Program-made: the position numbers and the translations under genes
Shown: positions 8,601-18,842 of the stretch, piece by piece
Layout of the letters: every line of letters begins with the position of its first letter
How positions within the stretch are numbered: position 1 is the stretch's first letter
Notes under the pieces: generated by a model
What the model saw: only the letters and a program-made list of their open reading frames with translations
Told to the model about the DNA's origin: nothing
The model's database searches: none
NCBI GenBank assembly: GCA_002391625.1
Contig: DGFJ01000034.1
Span: 1-64,000 of the forward strand
Length of the DNA: 64,000 bases
Reading direction: 5' to 3'
Source: Ruminococcaceae bacterium UBA3903
GTDB lineage: Bacteria; Bacillota; Clostridia; Oscillospirales; Acutalibacteraceae

Positions 8601-11286
8601 GTAACGTTACCTCCTCTGCTGGCAAAGTAAAAGTAAATACTGCACCAGAGGGTTTATTATCTTTTACAGATATTTCTCCTCCATGTGCCATAATAATAGA
8701 TTTGCACAATGCCAAGCCTAAACCCATACTTCGTCTGCTGTCTGCCACCTTCATATTAGCTGTAAAAAACATATCAAATATTTTTGGCTTAACATCATCA
8801 GGTATTCCATTGCCATTATCTGCAACACTTACCACAACCATATTATTTTCCTTCTTTATAACTATTTCAATTTCAGAACCAACAGGCGTATATTTTATGG
8901 CATTGTCAACAATGTTAATTACTACTTGAACAATTAACCTAGCGTCCATTTTTGCAAGTATAAAATCTTCTGACTGCTTAACTGTTATTTTATGGTCAAC
9001 GGCTTTTCTGTTTATATGTCGTAAAGCCTCATCAACAACCTCGTCTATAAGCTCAGCAGATAAATTCAAATTCATTGTACCATCTTCTATGCGTGTAACG
9101 GAAAGCAGATTTTCTACAAGGTTAATCAGCCAAAGTGAGTCCTCGTAAATATCCATATACAGCTGTCGCTTTTTATGGGTATTTATGGTAGCTCCACTTT
9201 CAAGCAGAATGCCTGCATTACCTGAAATTGATGTCAGAGGTGTACGCAGGTCATGAGAAATTGAACGTAACAGGTTGGCACGCAGCTGTTCGTTTTTGGC
9301 TAAAACAGCTGTTTGTTCCCGTTCCTTTAAAATCTTTTCATGCTCAAGAGCTACTGCACATTCACCTAAAACAGATAAAACAATACTATGCTCAAAGGCA
9401 TCCAGCTGGGTATTTTCCATTGCTATGCCCACAACCCCATAAACCGTGTCGTTGACCCTAACGGCTAGGTACAGGCATTTGGCACTGCCTAATGTATTTG
9501 TAGTTGCCCCTGCGTGTTTATTATTTTTGAAAACCCATGCCGCCACAGCTTTTTCATTGCTGGATACATATGCGTCTACATCATCATTGTTGGTAGCAGT
9601 AAAAACAGAAGGCTCCAGCAATTCTCCATTTTCTGATAAATAAAAAATTATATCTTTTCTTAAAAGTTTAGTTAGCTGTCCCGCAGTAGCGGATACAATA
9701 TTGCTTTTAACATCATTCTTTTGGAGCAGTTGATTGGTTTCCAGCAATATATTTGTACGATATGCTGTTTCAGCTGATTGATGGGCGTGCTGCTTTATCT
9801 TCACCGCCAAGGTACTGGTAATAAATGCCGAAATAAACATAATAAGAAATGTTGCTGGATAACCCGAATCATATGCACTAAATGTAAATCGTGGTTCTAT
9901 AAAGAAAAAATTAAATGTTAACACGCTGACAATAGAGGATATTAGGCTGTATGCTTTATGTGAAGTAAAAATAGCAGTAATCAGAACCCCTAAAATATAT
10001 ATGGTAATGATGTTTACCTCTGAAAAACCTATATTATAAAATATAAAACCGACGATAGTGGCTGTAATCAGCACAAGAACACTGGCAATAATATCAGATA
10101 AAGCAAACTTTATTTTACCTTTGCTTACCTTTTTCTCTTTATATTTTTCGGCTTCTTTATCAGGAATAATATATATATCCAAATTAGGCGCGTTGGCAGT
10201 CAATTTTTCCGTTAGAGTTTGTTTGCTCCATATGTATTTCCTTTTAGCATTGTTTCTGCCGATAACCAATTTAGACACACTGGAAAGTCTGGAAAACTCT
10301 GATATTTCCAAGGATACGTCATCACCGTAAACCGTTTCTATGGTTGCTCCTAGCTGCTCTGCCAAATGAATATTACTACGCAAACGCTTTTTATCCTCAT
10401 CGCTCATAGCTTCAAAGTCGGGTGTCTCCACAAACAATGCTGTAAATCTTCCTTTAAAAGCATCTGCCATTCGTGCTGCAGTACGAATGATTTTAGGGTT
10501 AGTCGGTGACGAGGACAGTCCTACTAAAATATGCTCATCAGTGTAATAGTCCATATTGCCAGCAAGCTTAACATTTTTTGTCATTTTGCTGACTCTGTCT
10601 GCACATCTTCTAAGGGCAATTTCACGCAGGGCTGTCAGGTTTTTTTCATCAAAAAAATTGCCTAATGCCTTTTGTGCTTGTTGTTCGTTGTAGATTTTTC
10701 CAGCATTTAAGCGGTCGATTAGTTCCTGTGGCTCTATATCTACCAGCTCCACCTGATCTGCATTATCAAACACACGATCTGGTATTCTTTCCCGAACGGT
10801 AACACCGGTAATAGCGGCAACCATATCGTTAAGGCTTTCTATATGCTGTACATTTATCGTTGTATAAACATCTATGCCAGCCTTCAACAGCTCCTCCACA
10901 TCCTGATAACGTTTAACGTGGCGACATTCCTGAGCATTTGTATGTGCAAGCTCATCTACTAAAATCACCTTTGGCTTACGCTGTATGGCAGCATCCAGGT
11001 TAAATTCATTTATTTTTATACCCTTATGCACCACAGATAAGGTGGGTATTTGTTCTAATCCCTTTAACAAAGCAGTGGTTTGAGGTCTTTGATGTGGTTC
11101 TACATAGCCTATTACCACATCAACATTTCTGAGCCTAGCAGAATGTGCCGCCCGTAGCATGGCAAAGGTTTTACCAACTCCTGCCGCATATCCGAAAAAT
11201 ATTTTTAAATGTCCACGTTTCTCGGCTCTGCTTTCATATTTTATTCTTTTTAACAGGGCATCAGGGTCTATGCGTGTATCCTCCAT
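8593..11286 (-). CDS. kdpD: sensor histidine kinase KdpD
   Basis: Full-length potassium/osmotic sensor of 897 residues. Domains in order: N-terminal KdpD domain with Walker A GYAAGVGKT (32-40), universal-stress-protein-like domain (about 220-365), four transmembrane segments (about 370-480), GAF-like region, dimerisation/phosphoacceptor helix with SISHDLRTP (His678), and the ATPase domain with DNGNGIPD and MGLGLALCKSI. The frame is open from 11376; I use ATG 11286 because GAGGTG precedes it and residues 2-20 match the family N-terminus. It lies 176 bases downstream of the kdpC stop across a hairpin, so it may be transcribed separately. Confidence 0.95.
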   Translation of the reverse strand: MEDTRIDPDALLKRIKYESRAEKRGHLKIFFGYAAGVGKTFAMLRAAHSARLRNVDVVIGYVEPHQRPQTTALLKGLEQIPTLSVVHKGIKINEFNLDAAIQRKPKVILVDELAHTNAQECRHVKRYQDVEELLKAGIDVYTTINVQHIESLNDMVAAITGVTVRERIPDRVFDNADQVELVDIEPQELIDRLNAGKIYNEQQAQKALGNFFDEKNLTALREIALRRCADRVSKMTKNVKLAGNMDYYTDEHILVGLSSSPTNPKIIRTAARMADAFKGRFTALFVETPDFEAMSDEDKKRLRSNIHLAEQLGATIETVYGDDVSLEISEFSRLSSVSKLVIGRNNAKRKYIWSKQTLTEKLTANAPNLDIYIIPDKEAEKYKEKKVSKGKIKFALSDIIASVLVLITATIVGFIFYNIGFSEVNIITIYILGVLITAIFTSHKAYSLISSIVSVLTFNFFFIEPRFTFSAYDSGYPATFLIMFISAFITSTLAVKIKQHAHQSAETAYRTNILLETNQLLQKNDVKSNIVSATAGQLTKLLRKDIIFYLSENGELLEPSVFTATNNDDVDAYVSSNEKAVAAWVFKNNKHAGATTNTLGSAKCLYLAVRVNDTVYGVVGIAMENTQLDAFEHSIVLSVLGECAVALEHEKILKEREQTAVLAKNEQLRANLLRSISHDLRTPLTSISGNAGILLESGATINTHKKRQLYMDIYEDSLWLINLVENLLSVTRIEDGTMNLNLSAELIDEVVDEALRHINRKAVDHKITVKQSEDFILAKMDARLIVQVVINIVDNAIKYTPVGSEIEIVIKKENNMVVVSVADNGNGIPDDVKPKIFDMFFTANMKVADSRRSMGLGLALCKSIIMAHGGEISVKDNKPSGAVFTFTLPAEEVTLHE

Positions 11287-11422
11287 TTTGTTCACCTCTG
11301 CTTTTAAATAATGGTCTAAACGCTTTAGAACTGCTGTTATAATTAGTACAAATGCTGTAAGGCTATTATAGCACAACTTAAATATTATTTACTATTATTT
11401 ATGCTTTTGTTGTCCATAAGAA

Positions 11423-11452
11423 AGAAAAGGATACCTTTCGATGTCCTTTTCT
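11423..11452 (-). terminator. hairpin between kdpC and kdpD
   Basis: A 9-bp stem (agaaaagga / tccttttct, 12-base loop) immediately after kdpC on the minus strand. The tail (TTCTTATGG) is a poor T-tract, so it may attenuate rather than end transcription into kdpDE. Confidence 0.5.
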
Positions 11453-11462
11453 AAGTATAAAA

Positions 11463-12068
11463 TTATTTCAATATTCCATCTATCATTAGGTTTACCTTTA
11501 GAACATTTACAGTGTTTTCACCAAACACCCATAAAAATTTCCCTTCCGTGCATTTTTCAATAATAGCTCTGACAGAATCCTTCGATAAATTATTGGCATC
11601 CGCAATTCGTGCTACCTGATATTCTGCGGCAGCAGGAGAAATATGTGGGTCCAAGCCACTGCCCGAGCAGGTAACCAAATCCACTGGAATTGCTGTATCC
11701 TCCATATCTGGATTAGCTTTTTTTATCATGTCAACACGTTTAGAGATTAACTCCTTGTATTTCTCACTGGCAGGACTAAGATTTGACGGCGAGGCGTACA
11801 TTAAGCTTTTTCCATTTTCATCCTTATAGGTTGTCACATCTATGTTCATAATACGACCCCACATATGTGACTGGTCGGTATATTGCTGTCCTAAAAGTGC
11901 CGAGCCATACTTTTTGCCCTCCACCTCAATAATACTGCCATTGGACTGATTAGGAAAAATCAGCTGTGCGGCACCTGTGACTATCCCTGTGTAAACAACA
12001 CCACAAATAACGGTAAATATTAAGAAAATCATAATTGCTTTTGGTAAAGCAGATTTTATTACTCTCAT
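11463..12068 (-). CDS. kdpC: potassium-transporting ATPase subunit C
   Basis: Stabilising subunit of the KdpFABC potassium pump, about 201 residues, with one N-terminal membrane helix (about 8-35) and an extracytoplasmic domain. Family patterns SALLGQQYTD, NLSPAS and the conserved C-terminal block CSGSGLDPHISPAAAEYQVARIA are present. The frame extends to 12131, but the first residues there are not KdpC-like; ATG 12068 follows GGAGAG and begins just before the membrane helix. Fourth gene of kdpFABC. Confidence 0.95.
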   Translation of the reverse strand: MRVIKSALPKAIMIFLIFTVICGVVYTGIVTGAAQLIFPNQSNGSIIEVEGKKYGSALLGQQYTDQSHMWGRIMNIDVTTYKDENGKSLMYASPSNLSPASEKYKELISKRVDMIKKANPDMEDTAIPVDLVTCSGSGLDPHISPAAAEYQVARIADANNLSKDSVRAIIEKCTEGKFLWVFGENTVNVLKVNLMIDGILK

Positions 12069-12143
12069 AAGGTTATCTCTCCATATACTTTGTAATCTAA
12101 GGCTTTGAATTTTTAGCGTAAAATCAGGCAAGCTCCCCTTTTG

Positions 12144-14213
12144 TTAAGCCAATCCCAAAGCTACCAAAATAATATCAATCAGCTTTATAAAAATAAACGG
12201 TGCTATAAAGCCTCCAAGACCATAAACTAACAGGTTTCTTTTTAACAGCTTGCTGGCGGATACTTCACGATATTTTACCCCCTTTAAAGCTAAAGGAATA
12301 AGTGCAACTATAATTAATGCATTATATATTATTGCTGATAAAACAGCACTTTGAGATGAATGCAGGCTCATAATGTTCAGTGCTGACAGCTCTGGATAAA
12401 TTCCAAGAAACAATGCTGGTATAATAGCAAAATATTTTGCAAGGTCGTTTGCAATAGAAAATGTGGTTAAACTGCCCCTTGTCATTAATAGCTGTTTACC
12501 AATACGTACAATTTCAATTAATTTTGTTGGTGAGGAGTCAAGGTCTACCATATTACCCGCTTCTTTAGCAGCCTGTGTTCCTGTATTCATAGCAACTGCT
12601 ACATCAGCCTGTGCTAAGGCCGGTGCATCGTTAGTACCATCACCTGTCATAGCCACCAGGTGACCCTTGGTCTGAAAATCTCTAATCATTTTTAGCTTGC
12701 CCTCTGGGGTAGCTTCTGCTAAAAAATCATCTACACCAGCTTCTGCTGCTATTGCTGCCGCAGTTAAAGGGTTGTCACCAGTAATCATAATTGTTTTTAT
12801 ACCCATTTTTCGCATATCGGCAAACTTTTCCTGTACACCCTGCTTTATAATATCCTTTAAATGAATTACGCCCAAAACCTTGTGATTTTTTGCAACAACT
12901 AAGGGGGTACCGCCCTGATTGGATATTTCCTTTACAGCATCGTCACATTCCTTGCTGTATATACCACCATTTTCTATTACATATTCTTTTACAGAATCAG
13001 CTGCACCCTTACGAATTTCATTACCATCAAAATTAACCCCGCTCATTCGTGTAGCAGCCGTAAATGGGACAAACTCCATATTCTTATCAGACAGCTTTCT
13101 CCCACGAATACCAAACTGTTCCTTTGCTAAAATCACTACACTTCTGCCCTCTGGCGTTTCATCTGCTAGGGAGGAAAGCTGTGACGCATCTGCCAATTCT
13201 TCTGAGGATGTACCGTCAACTGGACAAAAAGCATACGCCTGACGATTTCCCAGTGTAATTGTTCCTGTTTTATCAAGCATAAGGATATCAACGTCACCTG
13301 CCGCCTCAATAGCACGACCGCTCATTGCCAATACATTCGCTTGGTTAAGTCTGCTCATGCCCGCTATACCAATAGCAGAAAGTAACGCTCCTATAGTAGT
13401 AGGCGCTAAACATACAAGCAATGCAACCAAGGTAGTTATGGATGTAGGATTAGCTATACCGGCCTGCTTTGCTGAAAATACAGAGTATGTATATAGTGAC
13501 ATTGTAACTAAAATAAAAATTATAGATAAGGCAACCAAAAAAATCTGCAATGCTATTTCATTGGGCGTTTTCTTTCTGGACGCACCCTCAACCATTGCAA
13601 TCATTTTATCCAAAAAGCTTTCCCCCGCTTCACTGGTTACTTTAATGACTAACCAGTCAGACAGCACAGTAGTACCGCCGGTAACAGCACTTCTATCACC
13701 ACCGCTTTCACGTATTACCGGGGCAGATTCTCCAGTAATGGCACTTTCGTCCACTGACGCTGCACCATCAATTACATCGCCATCTGCTGGTATTTGTTCT
13801 CCAGCCTTTACAATAATAATATCATCTTTTTTCAATTTAGAGGATGAAACACAGATAATATTATCCTTTTTATCCAAGTCCAGTATTTGATGTGCTTCCA
13901 CATCTTTTTTAGCAGCACGCAAGGAATCTGCCTGTGCCTTACCTCTGCCCTCGGCAATAGCTTCTGCAAAATTAGCAAATATAACAGTAAACCACAGTAT
14001 AACAGCAATGGCAAGAGTGTAGCCTATCCCTGCGTCCCTTAGTCCAAACAACGCCACAATAGCAAGTATCGTCGTAAGTATTGCGGATATATAAACCAAC
14101 AGCATAACAGGGTTTTTAGCCTGTATTCTAGGATTTAATTTTATAAAGGAATCCTTTATGGCTCTGCCAACCATTTTTTTATTGGTTAAAGTACCTTTTG
14201 TTTTTTCAGACAT
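12144..14213 (-). CDS. kdpB: potassium-transporting P-type ATPase subunit B
   Basis: Catalytic P-type ATPase subunit of 689 residues that powers high-affinity potassium uptake. Phosphorylation motif MLDKTGTIT with Asp314, actuator motif [15 protein letters not shown] (about 148-163), nucleotide-domain KGAAD and hinge motif [13 protein letters not shown] (about 510-523). Length is normal. AGGAGG precedes the start, 12 bases after the kdpA stop. Confidence 0.97.
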   Translation of the reverse strand: MSEKTKGTLTNKKMVGRAIKDSFIKLNPRIQAKNPVMLLVYISAILTTILAIVALFGLRDAGIGYTLAIAVILWFTVIFANFAEAIAEGRGKAQADSLRAAKKDVEAHQILDLDKKDNIICVSSSKLKKDDIIIVKAGEQIPADGDVIDGAASVDESAITGESAPVIRESGGDRSAVTGGTTVLSDWLVIKVTSEAGESFLDKMIAMVEGASRKKTPNEIALQIFLVALSIIFILVTMSLYTYSVFSAKQAGIANPTSITTLVALLVCLAPTTIGALLSAIGIAGMSRLNQANVLAMSGRAIEAAGDVDILMLDKTGTITLGNRQAYAFCPVDGTSSEELADASQLSSLADETPEGRSVVILAKEQFGIRGRKLSDKNMEFVPFTAATRMSGVNFDGNEIRKGAADSVKEYVIENGGIYSKECDDAVKEISNQGGTPLVVAKNHKVLGVIHLKDIIKQGVQEKFADMRKMGIKTIMITGDNPLTAAAIAAEAGVDDFLAEATPEGKLKMIRDFQTKGHLVAMTGDGTNDAPALAQADVAVAMNTGTQAAKEAGNMVDLDSSPTKLIEIVRIGKQLLMTRGSLTTFSIANDLAKYFAIIPALFLGIYPELSALNIMSLHSSQSAVLSAIIYNALIIVALIPLALKGVKYREVSASKLLKRNLLVYGLGGFIAPFIFIKLIDIILVALGLA

Positions 14214-14225
14214 TTTAGTACCTCC

Positions 14226-16043
14226 TTAAGCTATACTGCTAAAAAATTCGGCAATAGGTCCAAGTGCCAGTGCTGGAAAAAAGCTTAATGCTCCTATTAA
14301 AATAACAACAAAAACTAGTAAGAAAACAAACAACCCATTGGTTGTTGATAGTGTACCTGCTGTTGTTGCTATTCTTTTTTTACCTGCTAAGCTACCAGCT
14401 ATAGCTAACGTACCTATAATTGGTAAAAAACGAGAAAATAACATTACTATCCCTAAAGTAACATTTAGAAAAACTGTATTGCCGTTAAAGCCTGCAAATG
14501 CTGAACCGTTGTTTCCGCCAGCGGATGAAAAGGCATACAGCATTTCAGAAAAGCCGTGAGCCCCACTATTATTTAGGCTATCTGCTACGCTGGGAATAGC
14601 TGCCGCTATACCGCTGCTTACCAAAATAGCAATAGGTGTTGCCAAGCATACAAGCACCGCCCATTTCATTTCAAATGGTTCTATCTTCTTTCCCAAAAAC
14701 TCTGGCGTTCGTCCCACCATCAGTCCCGCTATAAATACTGTTAATATTGCAAAGGCAAGCATACCATACAAACCACAGCCTACACCGCCAAACACAACCT
14801 CACCTAGCTGTATAAGCAGCATTGCCACCATACCGCCCATGGGTGTATAGCTGTCGTGCATTGCATTTACAGAACCGTTAGATGCCGCTGTTGTAAACGC
14901 CGTCCATGTGCTGGAGCTTGCTATACCAAAGCGTGTTTCCTTACCCTCCATGTTACCGCCAGCTTGATTCTCCGCTAATATATTAACAGCACCATTCTGA
15001 GATAGCTGTGGCGTTGCCACCTGCTCGCTAACCGCTATAGAACCAAGTGCTAAAGCAAGACATATAAACATTGCTGTGAATATTGCCAAGCCCTGCCTTC
15101 TGTTTTTAACATTTCTGCCGAAGGTAAAGCAAAGTGCAGCAGGAATTAATAATATAGAAAGCATTTCCAGAATATTTGTCCATGGATTTGGATTTTCCAA
15201 CGGATGTGCTGAGTTCACACCATAAAATCCACCTCCATTTGTACCTGTCTGCTTAATAGCCACCTGACTGGCAGCCGCTCCCAACGGAACAACCTGTTCT
15301 GTTATAATTTCAGCACCCATAACAATCTCGCCATTAACCGTAACAATGTTATTTTTTTCATCAATAACGGCATCCTCAATAGCTGTACCATCTGCCGTAA
15401 CAGCAATAGGTTCTACAAGCGATACCGTTTCTGCTGGTTTAAAGCTTTGTACCACACCACCACCTGCTAGGCATATAGCAAGCACCAAATTTATCGGTAA
15501 TAAAATATGTATAATAATTCTGGTTATATCCACCCAAAAGCTACCTAACCCATTGGCTTTAACCTTAATAAAGCCTCTAATCAGTGCAAACAAAACAGCT
15601 ATGCCCGTTGCCGCAGAAACAAAGTTCTGAACAGTAAGACCCACCGCCTGTGTTAAATAGCTTAACGTGCTTTCACCGCTGTACGCCTGCCAGTTTGTGT
15701 TAGTAATAAAGCTGACAGCAGTATTAAAGGATAAATCCCATGATACACCAGACAAGCCCTGTGGATTACCGGGCAAAACGCCTTGCAAAAGCTGAAGTAA
15801 AAACAAAAATATAAAGCCAATACCAGAAAACAATATGACGGAAACAGCGTATTTTTTCCATGTCATTTGCTCATCACTTTTAACCCTAGTTACCTTATAA
15901 ACCAGTTTCTCACAGGGGTTTAATAGCTTTGATAAAAATGTTTTCTCGCCGTTCATTACCTTTCCAATATACGCACCTAACGGAACGGCTAAAATAACCA
16001 ATACCGCCAAGTAGAAAACATATTGCAATATTGTACCTGTCAT
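14226..16043 (-). CDS. kdpA: potassium-transporting ATPase subunit A
   Basis: Potassium-channel-like subunit of the Kdp pump, 605 residues, with about ten membrane helices and the filter signature GTNGGGFYGVNSAHP in the second pore loop. It is about 45-50 residues longer than E. coli KdpA (557). The excess lies mainly in an acidic, Val/Ile-rich segment (about residues 205-255) just before that filter, which should face outside. Start ATG 16043 overlaps the kdpF stop (ATGA). Confidence 0.96.
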   Translation of the reverse strand: MTGTILQYVFYLAVLVILAVPLGAYIGKVMNGEKTFLSKLLNPCEKLVYKVTRVKSDEQMTWKKYAVSVILFSGIGFIFLFLLQLLQGVLPGNPQGLSGVSWDLSFNTAVSFITNTNWQAYSGESTLSYLTQAVGLTVQNFVSAATGIAVLFALIRGFIKVKANGLGSFWVDITRIIIHILLPINLVLAICLAGGGVVQSFKPAETVSLVEPIAVTADGTAIEDAVIDEKNNIVTVNGEIVMGAEIITEQVVPLGAAASQVAIKQTGTNGGGFYGVNSAHPLENPNPWTNILEMLSILLIPAALCFTFGRNVKNRRQGLAIFTAMFICLALALGSIAVSEQVATPQLSQNGAVNILAENQAGGNMEGKETRFGIASSSTWTAFTTAASNGSVNAMHDSYTPMGGMVAMLLIQLGEVVFGGVGCGLYGMLAFAILTVFIAGLMVGRTPEFLGKKIEPFEMKWAVLVCLATPIAILVSSGIAAAIPSVADSLNNSGAHGFSEMLYAFSSAGGNNGSAFAGFNGNTVFLNVTLGIVMLFSRFLPIIGTLAIAGSLAGKKRIATTAGTLSTTNGLFVFLLVFVVILIGALSFFPALALGPIAEFFSSIA

Positions 16044-16129
16044 TGCTTGTCACCCCTCATAAGAATTACTACATAATAAATTAAAAGTACACCTGCAGCT
16101 CCACCGATTAGATCAATTAATATCTGCAC
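16040..16129 (-). CDS. kdpF: KdpF-like small membrane subunit (29 residues)
   Basis: A GTG-initiated frame behind AAAAGGAGG encodes 29 residues, one hydrophobic helix (GGAAGVLLIYYVVILM) with a basic end (RGDKQ). Its TGA overlaps the kdpA ATG. Size, topology, position directly before kdpA and coupling all match KdpF, the lipid-like stabiliser of the Kdp complex. KdpF sequences are poorly conserved, so the call rests on context as much as on sequence. Confidence 0.85.
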   Translation of the reverse strand: MQILIDLIGGAAGVLLIYYVVILMRGDKQ

Positions 16130-16203
16130 AGCACATTCCTCCTTTTGTGACTTATAGTTTACCATTGTTAATTTTAAGTTTGTATTAGGACAACTGCCCT
16201 CCA

Positions 16204-16225
16204 CATTAAGATTTCATTAAGATTT
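16204..16225 (-). promoter_or_regulatory. tandem 11-bp direct repeat upstream of kdpF, candidate KdpE box
   Basis: The plus strand carries cattaagattt twice with no gap. On the coding strand this is AAATCTTAATG repeated, one helical turn apart, 75 bases upstream of kdpF. OmpR/PhoB-family regulators bind exactly such 11-bp tandem half-sites, and KdpE is encoded downstream. The surrounding stretch 16130-16404 has no gene. Confidence 0.55.
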
Positions 16226-16408
16226 ACAATGTCCAACCAAGAATTAACGAAAGTGACAATAAGATAATAGTAAAATGAGGGTTTTGGTATAAAAATAGTA
16301 ATAAGTAAATTTTTATGATGTAAAAATCATATTAAGACTAATGGTTATCAATTAATCATTATCACTCAAGCTTAGCCTTAATCACAGCTATTGACATAAG
16401 GATATAAA

Positions 16409-16437
16409 AAAGCGGCAGCATTTTAGCCACCGCTTTA
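16409..16437 (-). terminator. intrinsic terminator after the alkylsulfatase-like gene
   Basis: On the minus strand AAAGCGGTGGC pairs with GCTGCCGCTTT across a 6-base loop (two G-U pairs) and is followed directly by a T-run. Confidence 0.85.
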
Positions 16438-16498
16438 CTTAGGTATTTATTTTTATTTTAAAAATTTTACCACTGCTATCGACATAAAGCCAATAAAA

Positions 16499-18532
16499 TT
16501 ATGGTTCTACAATATTAAAGAAAAATTCAAAGTCCACCATATACCTATTAAGTGTAGATAAAATTTCTTTATTACCCTCAATTTGGATTGCCTGTGCTTG
16601 TTGTTCTGCATTTTTAGAAATAACAGCAAATAATGCGTTTTTAGGACAGGAAACTGTGGTTTCAACGTTATCCTTTGTTGTATTGCTATAGTAAAGTAAA
16701 GAGCCATTGTACAAATGAACATAATAATTCTCTTTTGTATCTGTCAAAACCAGATTAAACTCTAAATCTTCATTTTGTGCCTGACTGCCGTCCAATAAAA
16801 TACCAATGTAATCAAGCATCATTTCTGATGTCATATTTGTTTTTAGGTCAGCGTTATTACTAGCAATAAGGCTTTTATCAACTGTTGTTCCGTTACGCAA
16901 TTCCTTAGCTGCACTTAAATAGCAGTTACGCCATGTGCCTGATTCAGCCTCATAGCCCAGCTGTTCAAGGGCATCTGCACATAAATATCTGGCATCCGTA
17001 TTAGTAGGATCTGCATAAACCAAAACATTTGTGATTTCTGCTACCCATTGATACTCTCCCTTGTCAAAATCTGCTTTTGCAAGCTCCAGCACCTTGTTTG
17101 TGTCACCTAAGTATTCAACATATTTTTTCGCACTATCTGTTGGGGTTAGGGGATCTAGGTTCACGGGGTTAGCATCATACCAGCCCATATATTTTTGATA
17201 TACAGCCTTTGAGTTGTGTGCTACCGTACCGTAATATTGTCTTGTATACCATACTTTTTCTAGCTTTTCTGGCAGCTCTATCATATTAGAAATTTCATCA
17301 GAGGTATATCCCTGATTTATATACATTAAGGTTTGGTCATTAATGTATTTATAAACAGCTGCTGTATTTGTCATGTATTCATTAACTATATCATTACCCC
17401 AATGTGGCCAGTTATGTGACTGGAATGTAACATCTGTTTTGTCACCATATAAGGTAACTGCTTCGTTAATATAGTTAGCCCACGCATTTCCATCACGAAC
17501 CTGAGCACCACGCAGTGTGTACAGATTGTGCAATGTACCAGTACAGTTTTCCGCCATCCACAAAGCCCTTTTGTCTTTGAAATATGTGTTCATTTCTGCT
17601 GGTGCTTCCGTACCGGGAGTTATTTGAAATTCTAGCTCTGTACCGTCAATCGTGTAGCTTTCGCCCGTTTCCTTAATTTCATATGTAGGTGTAATAAACG
17701 ATTGTGTTCCTATAGATTGTCCCATACCAATTCCCATTGACATAGAGCCTTCCACACCCTTATCCAGCACAACACCATATTGATAGGATGCACGTCGTCC
17801 CATTGCATTTCCAGCGTAAATGTTTTCGCTTACAGCATGCTCTGTAAAGCCCTCCGGTACTATTATTGGTATTTTACCAGAGTCTAGCTGTTCATCCAGT
17901 GACAGCGAGCTGTCTGCCACATCCTCCTCAGAAATTAATCCCTTTATACCACCGTAATGATCCACATGGCTGTGGCTGATTATTACAGCTTTTATTGGTT
18001 TATCTCCAATATTTTCTTTTACTAAGTCCATTGCGGCTTTTGTACATTCTACGCTCATAAGGGGATCAAACACGATGTATCCGCTGTCAGTTTCCACCAA
18101 AGTCAGATTTGACATATCATAACCACGCACCTGATAAATGCCATCACTAACCTCAAATAATCCGTATGAATGGTTTAGTACCGTATTACGCCATAGGCTT
18201 GGGTTAACAGTGTCTGCCGTATCCTGAGTATCCACAAAATCATAAGCAGCTTGACTCCATACCACCTTGCCATTTTCGTCCTTAATCTCTAATTTTTCTG
18301 GTGCTGCTATCAACCCCTTTGTTGCAAAGGTGTATTCCTGATTATCAGAAAAATCAAGGAGATTATACATAGCACTGTTAATTTCCTTTGTTTTATCTGT
18401 TGCCGCTTTGGTTTCATTATTAACATTTATAGCTGCGTTTGTATTTGTAGTGGCGCTACAGCTGGATAAAATAACACTTCCACACAGCAGTCCGACTAAC
18501 AACAGCACCACCCTGTGTTTTGTTTTTTTCAT
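16499..18532 (-). CDS. lipoprotein metallo-beta-lactamase-fold hydrolase, alkylsulfatase-like
   Basis: 677 residues. A lipoprotein signal peptide ends in the lipobox LSSC (about residue 25), so the enzyme should be anchored outside the membrane. The metallo-beta-lactamase domain carries ISHSHVDHYGGIKGL (about residue 195), the binuclear zinc motif. Next comes an all-helical dimerisation region (about 430-540) and a C-terminal SCP2-like domain (about 560-677). This three-part architecture is that of SdsA1/BDS1 alkylsulfatases, which hydrolyse long-chain alkyl sulfates; the substrate here is not known. Monocistronic, with AGGAGG before the ATG and its own terminator. Confidence 0.85.
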   Translation of the reverse strand: MKKTKHRVVLLLVGLLCGSVILSSCSATTNTNAAINVNNETKAATDKTKEINSAMYNLLDFSDNQEYTFATKGLIAAPEKLEIKDENGKVVWSQAAYDFVDTQDTADTVNPSLWRNTVLNHSYGLFEVSDGIYQVRGYDMSNLTLVETDSGYIVFDPLMSVECTKAAMDLVKENIGDKPIKAVIISHSHVDHYGGIKGLISEEDVADSSLSLDEQLDSGKIPIIVPEGFTEHAVSENIYAGNAMGRRASYQYGVVLDKGVEGSMSMGIGMGQSIGTQSFITPTYEIKETGESYTIDGTELEFQITPGTEAPAEMNTYFKDKRALWMAENCTGTLHNLYTLRGAQVRDGNAWANYINEAVTLYGDKTDVTFQSHNWPHWGNDIVNEYMTNTAAVYKYINDQTLMYINQGYTSDEISNMIELPEKLEKVWYTRQYYGTVAHNSKAVYQKYMGWYDANPVNLDPLTPTDSAKKYVEYLGDTNKVLELAKADFDKGEYQWVAEITNVLVYADPTNTDARYLCADALEQLGYEAESGTWRNCYLSAAKELRNGTTVDKSLIASNNADLKTNMTSEMMLDYIGILLDGSQAQNEDLEFNLVLTDTKENYYVHLYNGSLLYYSNTTKDNVETTVSCPKNALFAVISKNAEQQAQAIQIEGNKEILSTLNRYMVDFEFFFNIVEP

Positions 18533-18842
18533 AATTATCCTCCTAGTAATTTATTCTTCCAAAAAATAATAAATCAATACATTAGACTCTCTTAGAAATA
18601 TTGCCTTTATGGTAAAACAAAAGGTTTAAAACCCTATGCTTCCTATAGAAAATTATACCTATTCTACTTACCAAAAGCAAGCAAATAACCATCGTCATAT
18701 GCCTTATTAGCACAACAGGACGGTTTATTTTTTTATAAAACAGCGTTCTTTCTATTGCACTCTGATTATTGATATTTGTTAAATTAATCAGGATTTTAAT
18801 ACTTTAAATTCCACCTTGTTATAATAAAATTATTACCTTAAT
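18533..18842. other. intergenic region without a recognised gene
   Basis: 310 bases, AT-rich, between two minus-strand genes. It must hold the promoter of the alkylsulfatase-like gene; I see no convincing consensus, terminator or repeat beyond a short imperfect inverted repeat at 18820-18836. Confidence 0.5.

Noticed and set aside
13357..13890. 177-codon plus-strand open frame across kdpB
   Set aside because: Antisense shadow of a strongly conserved gene, without its own start signals.
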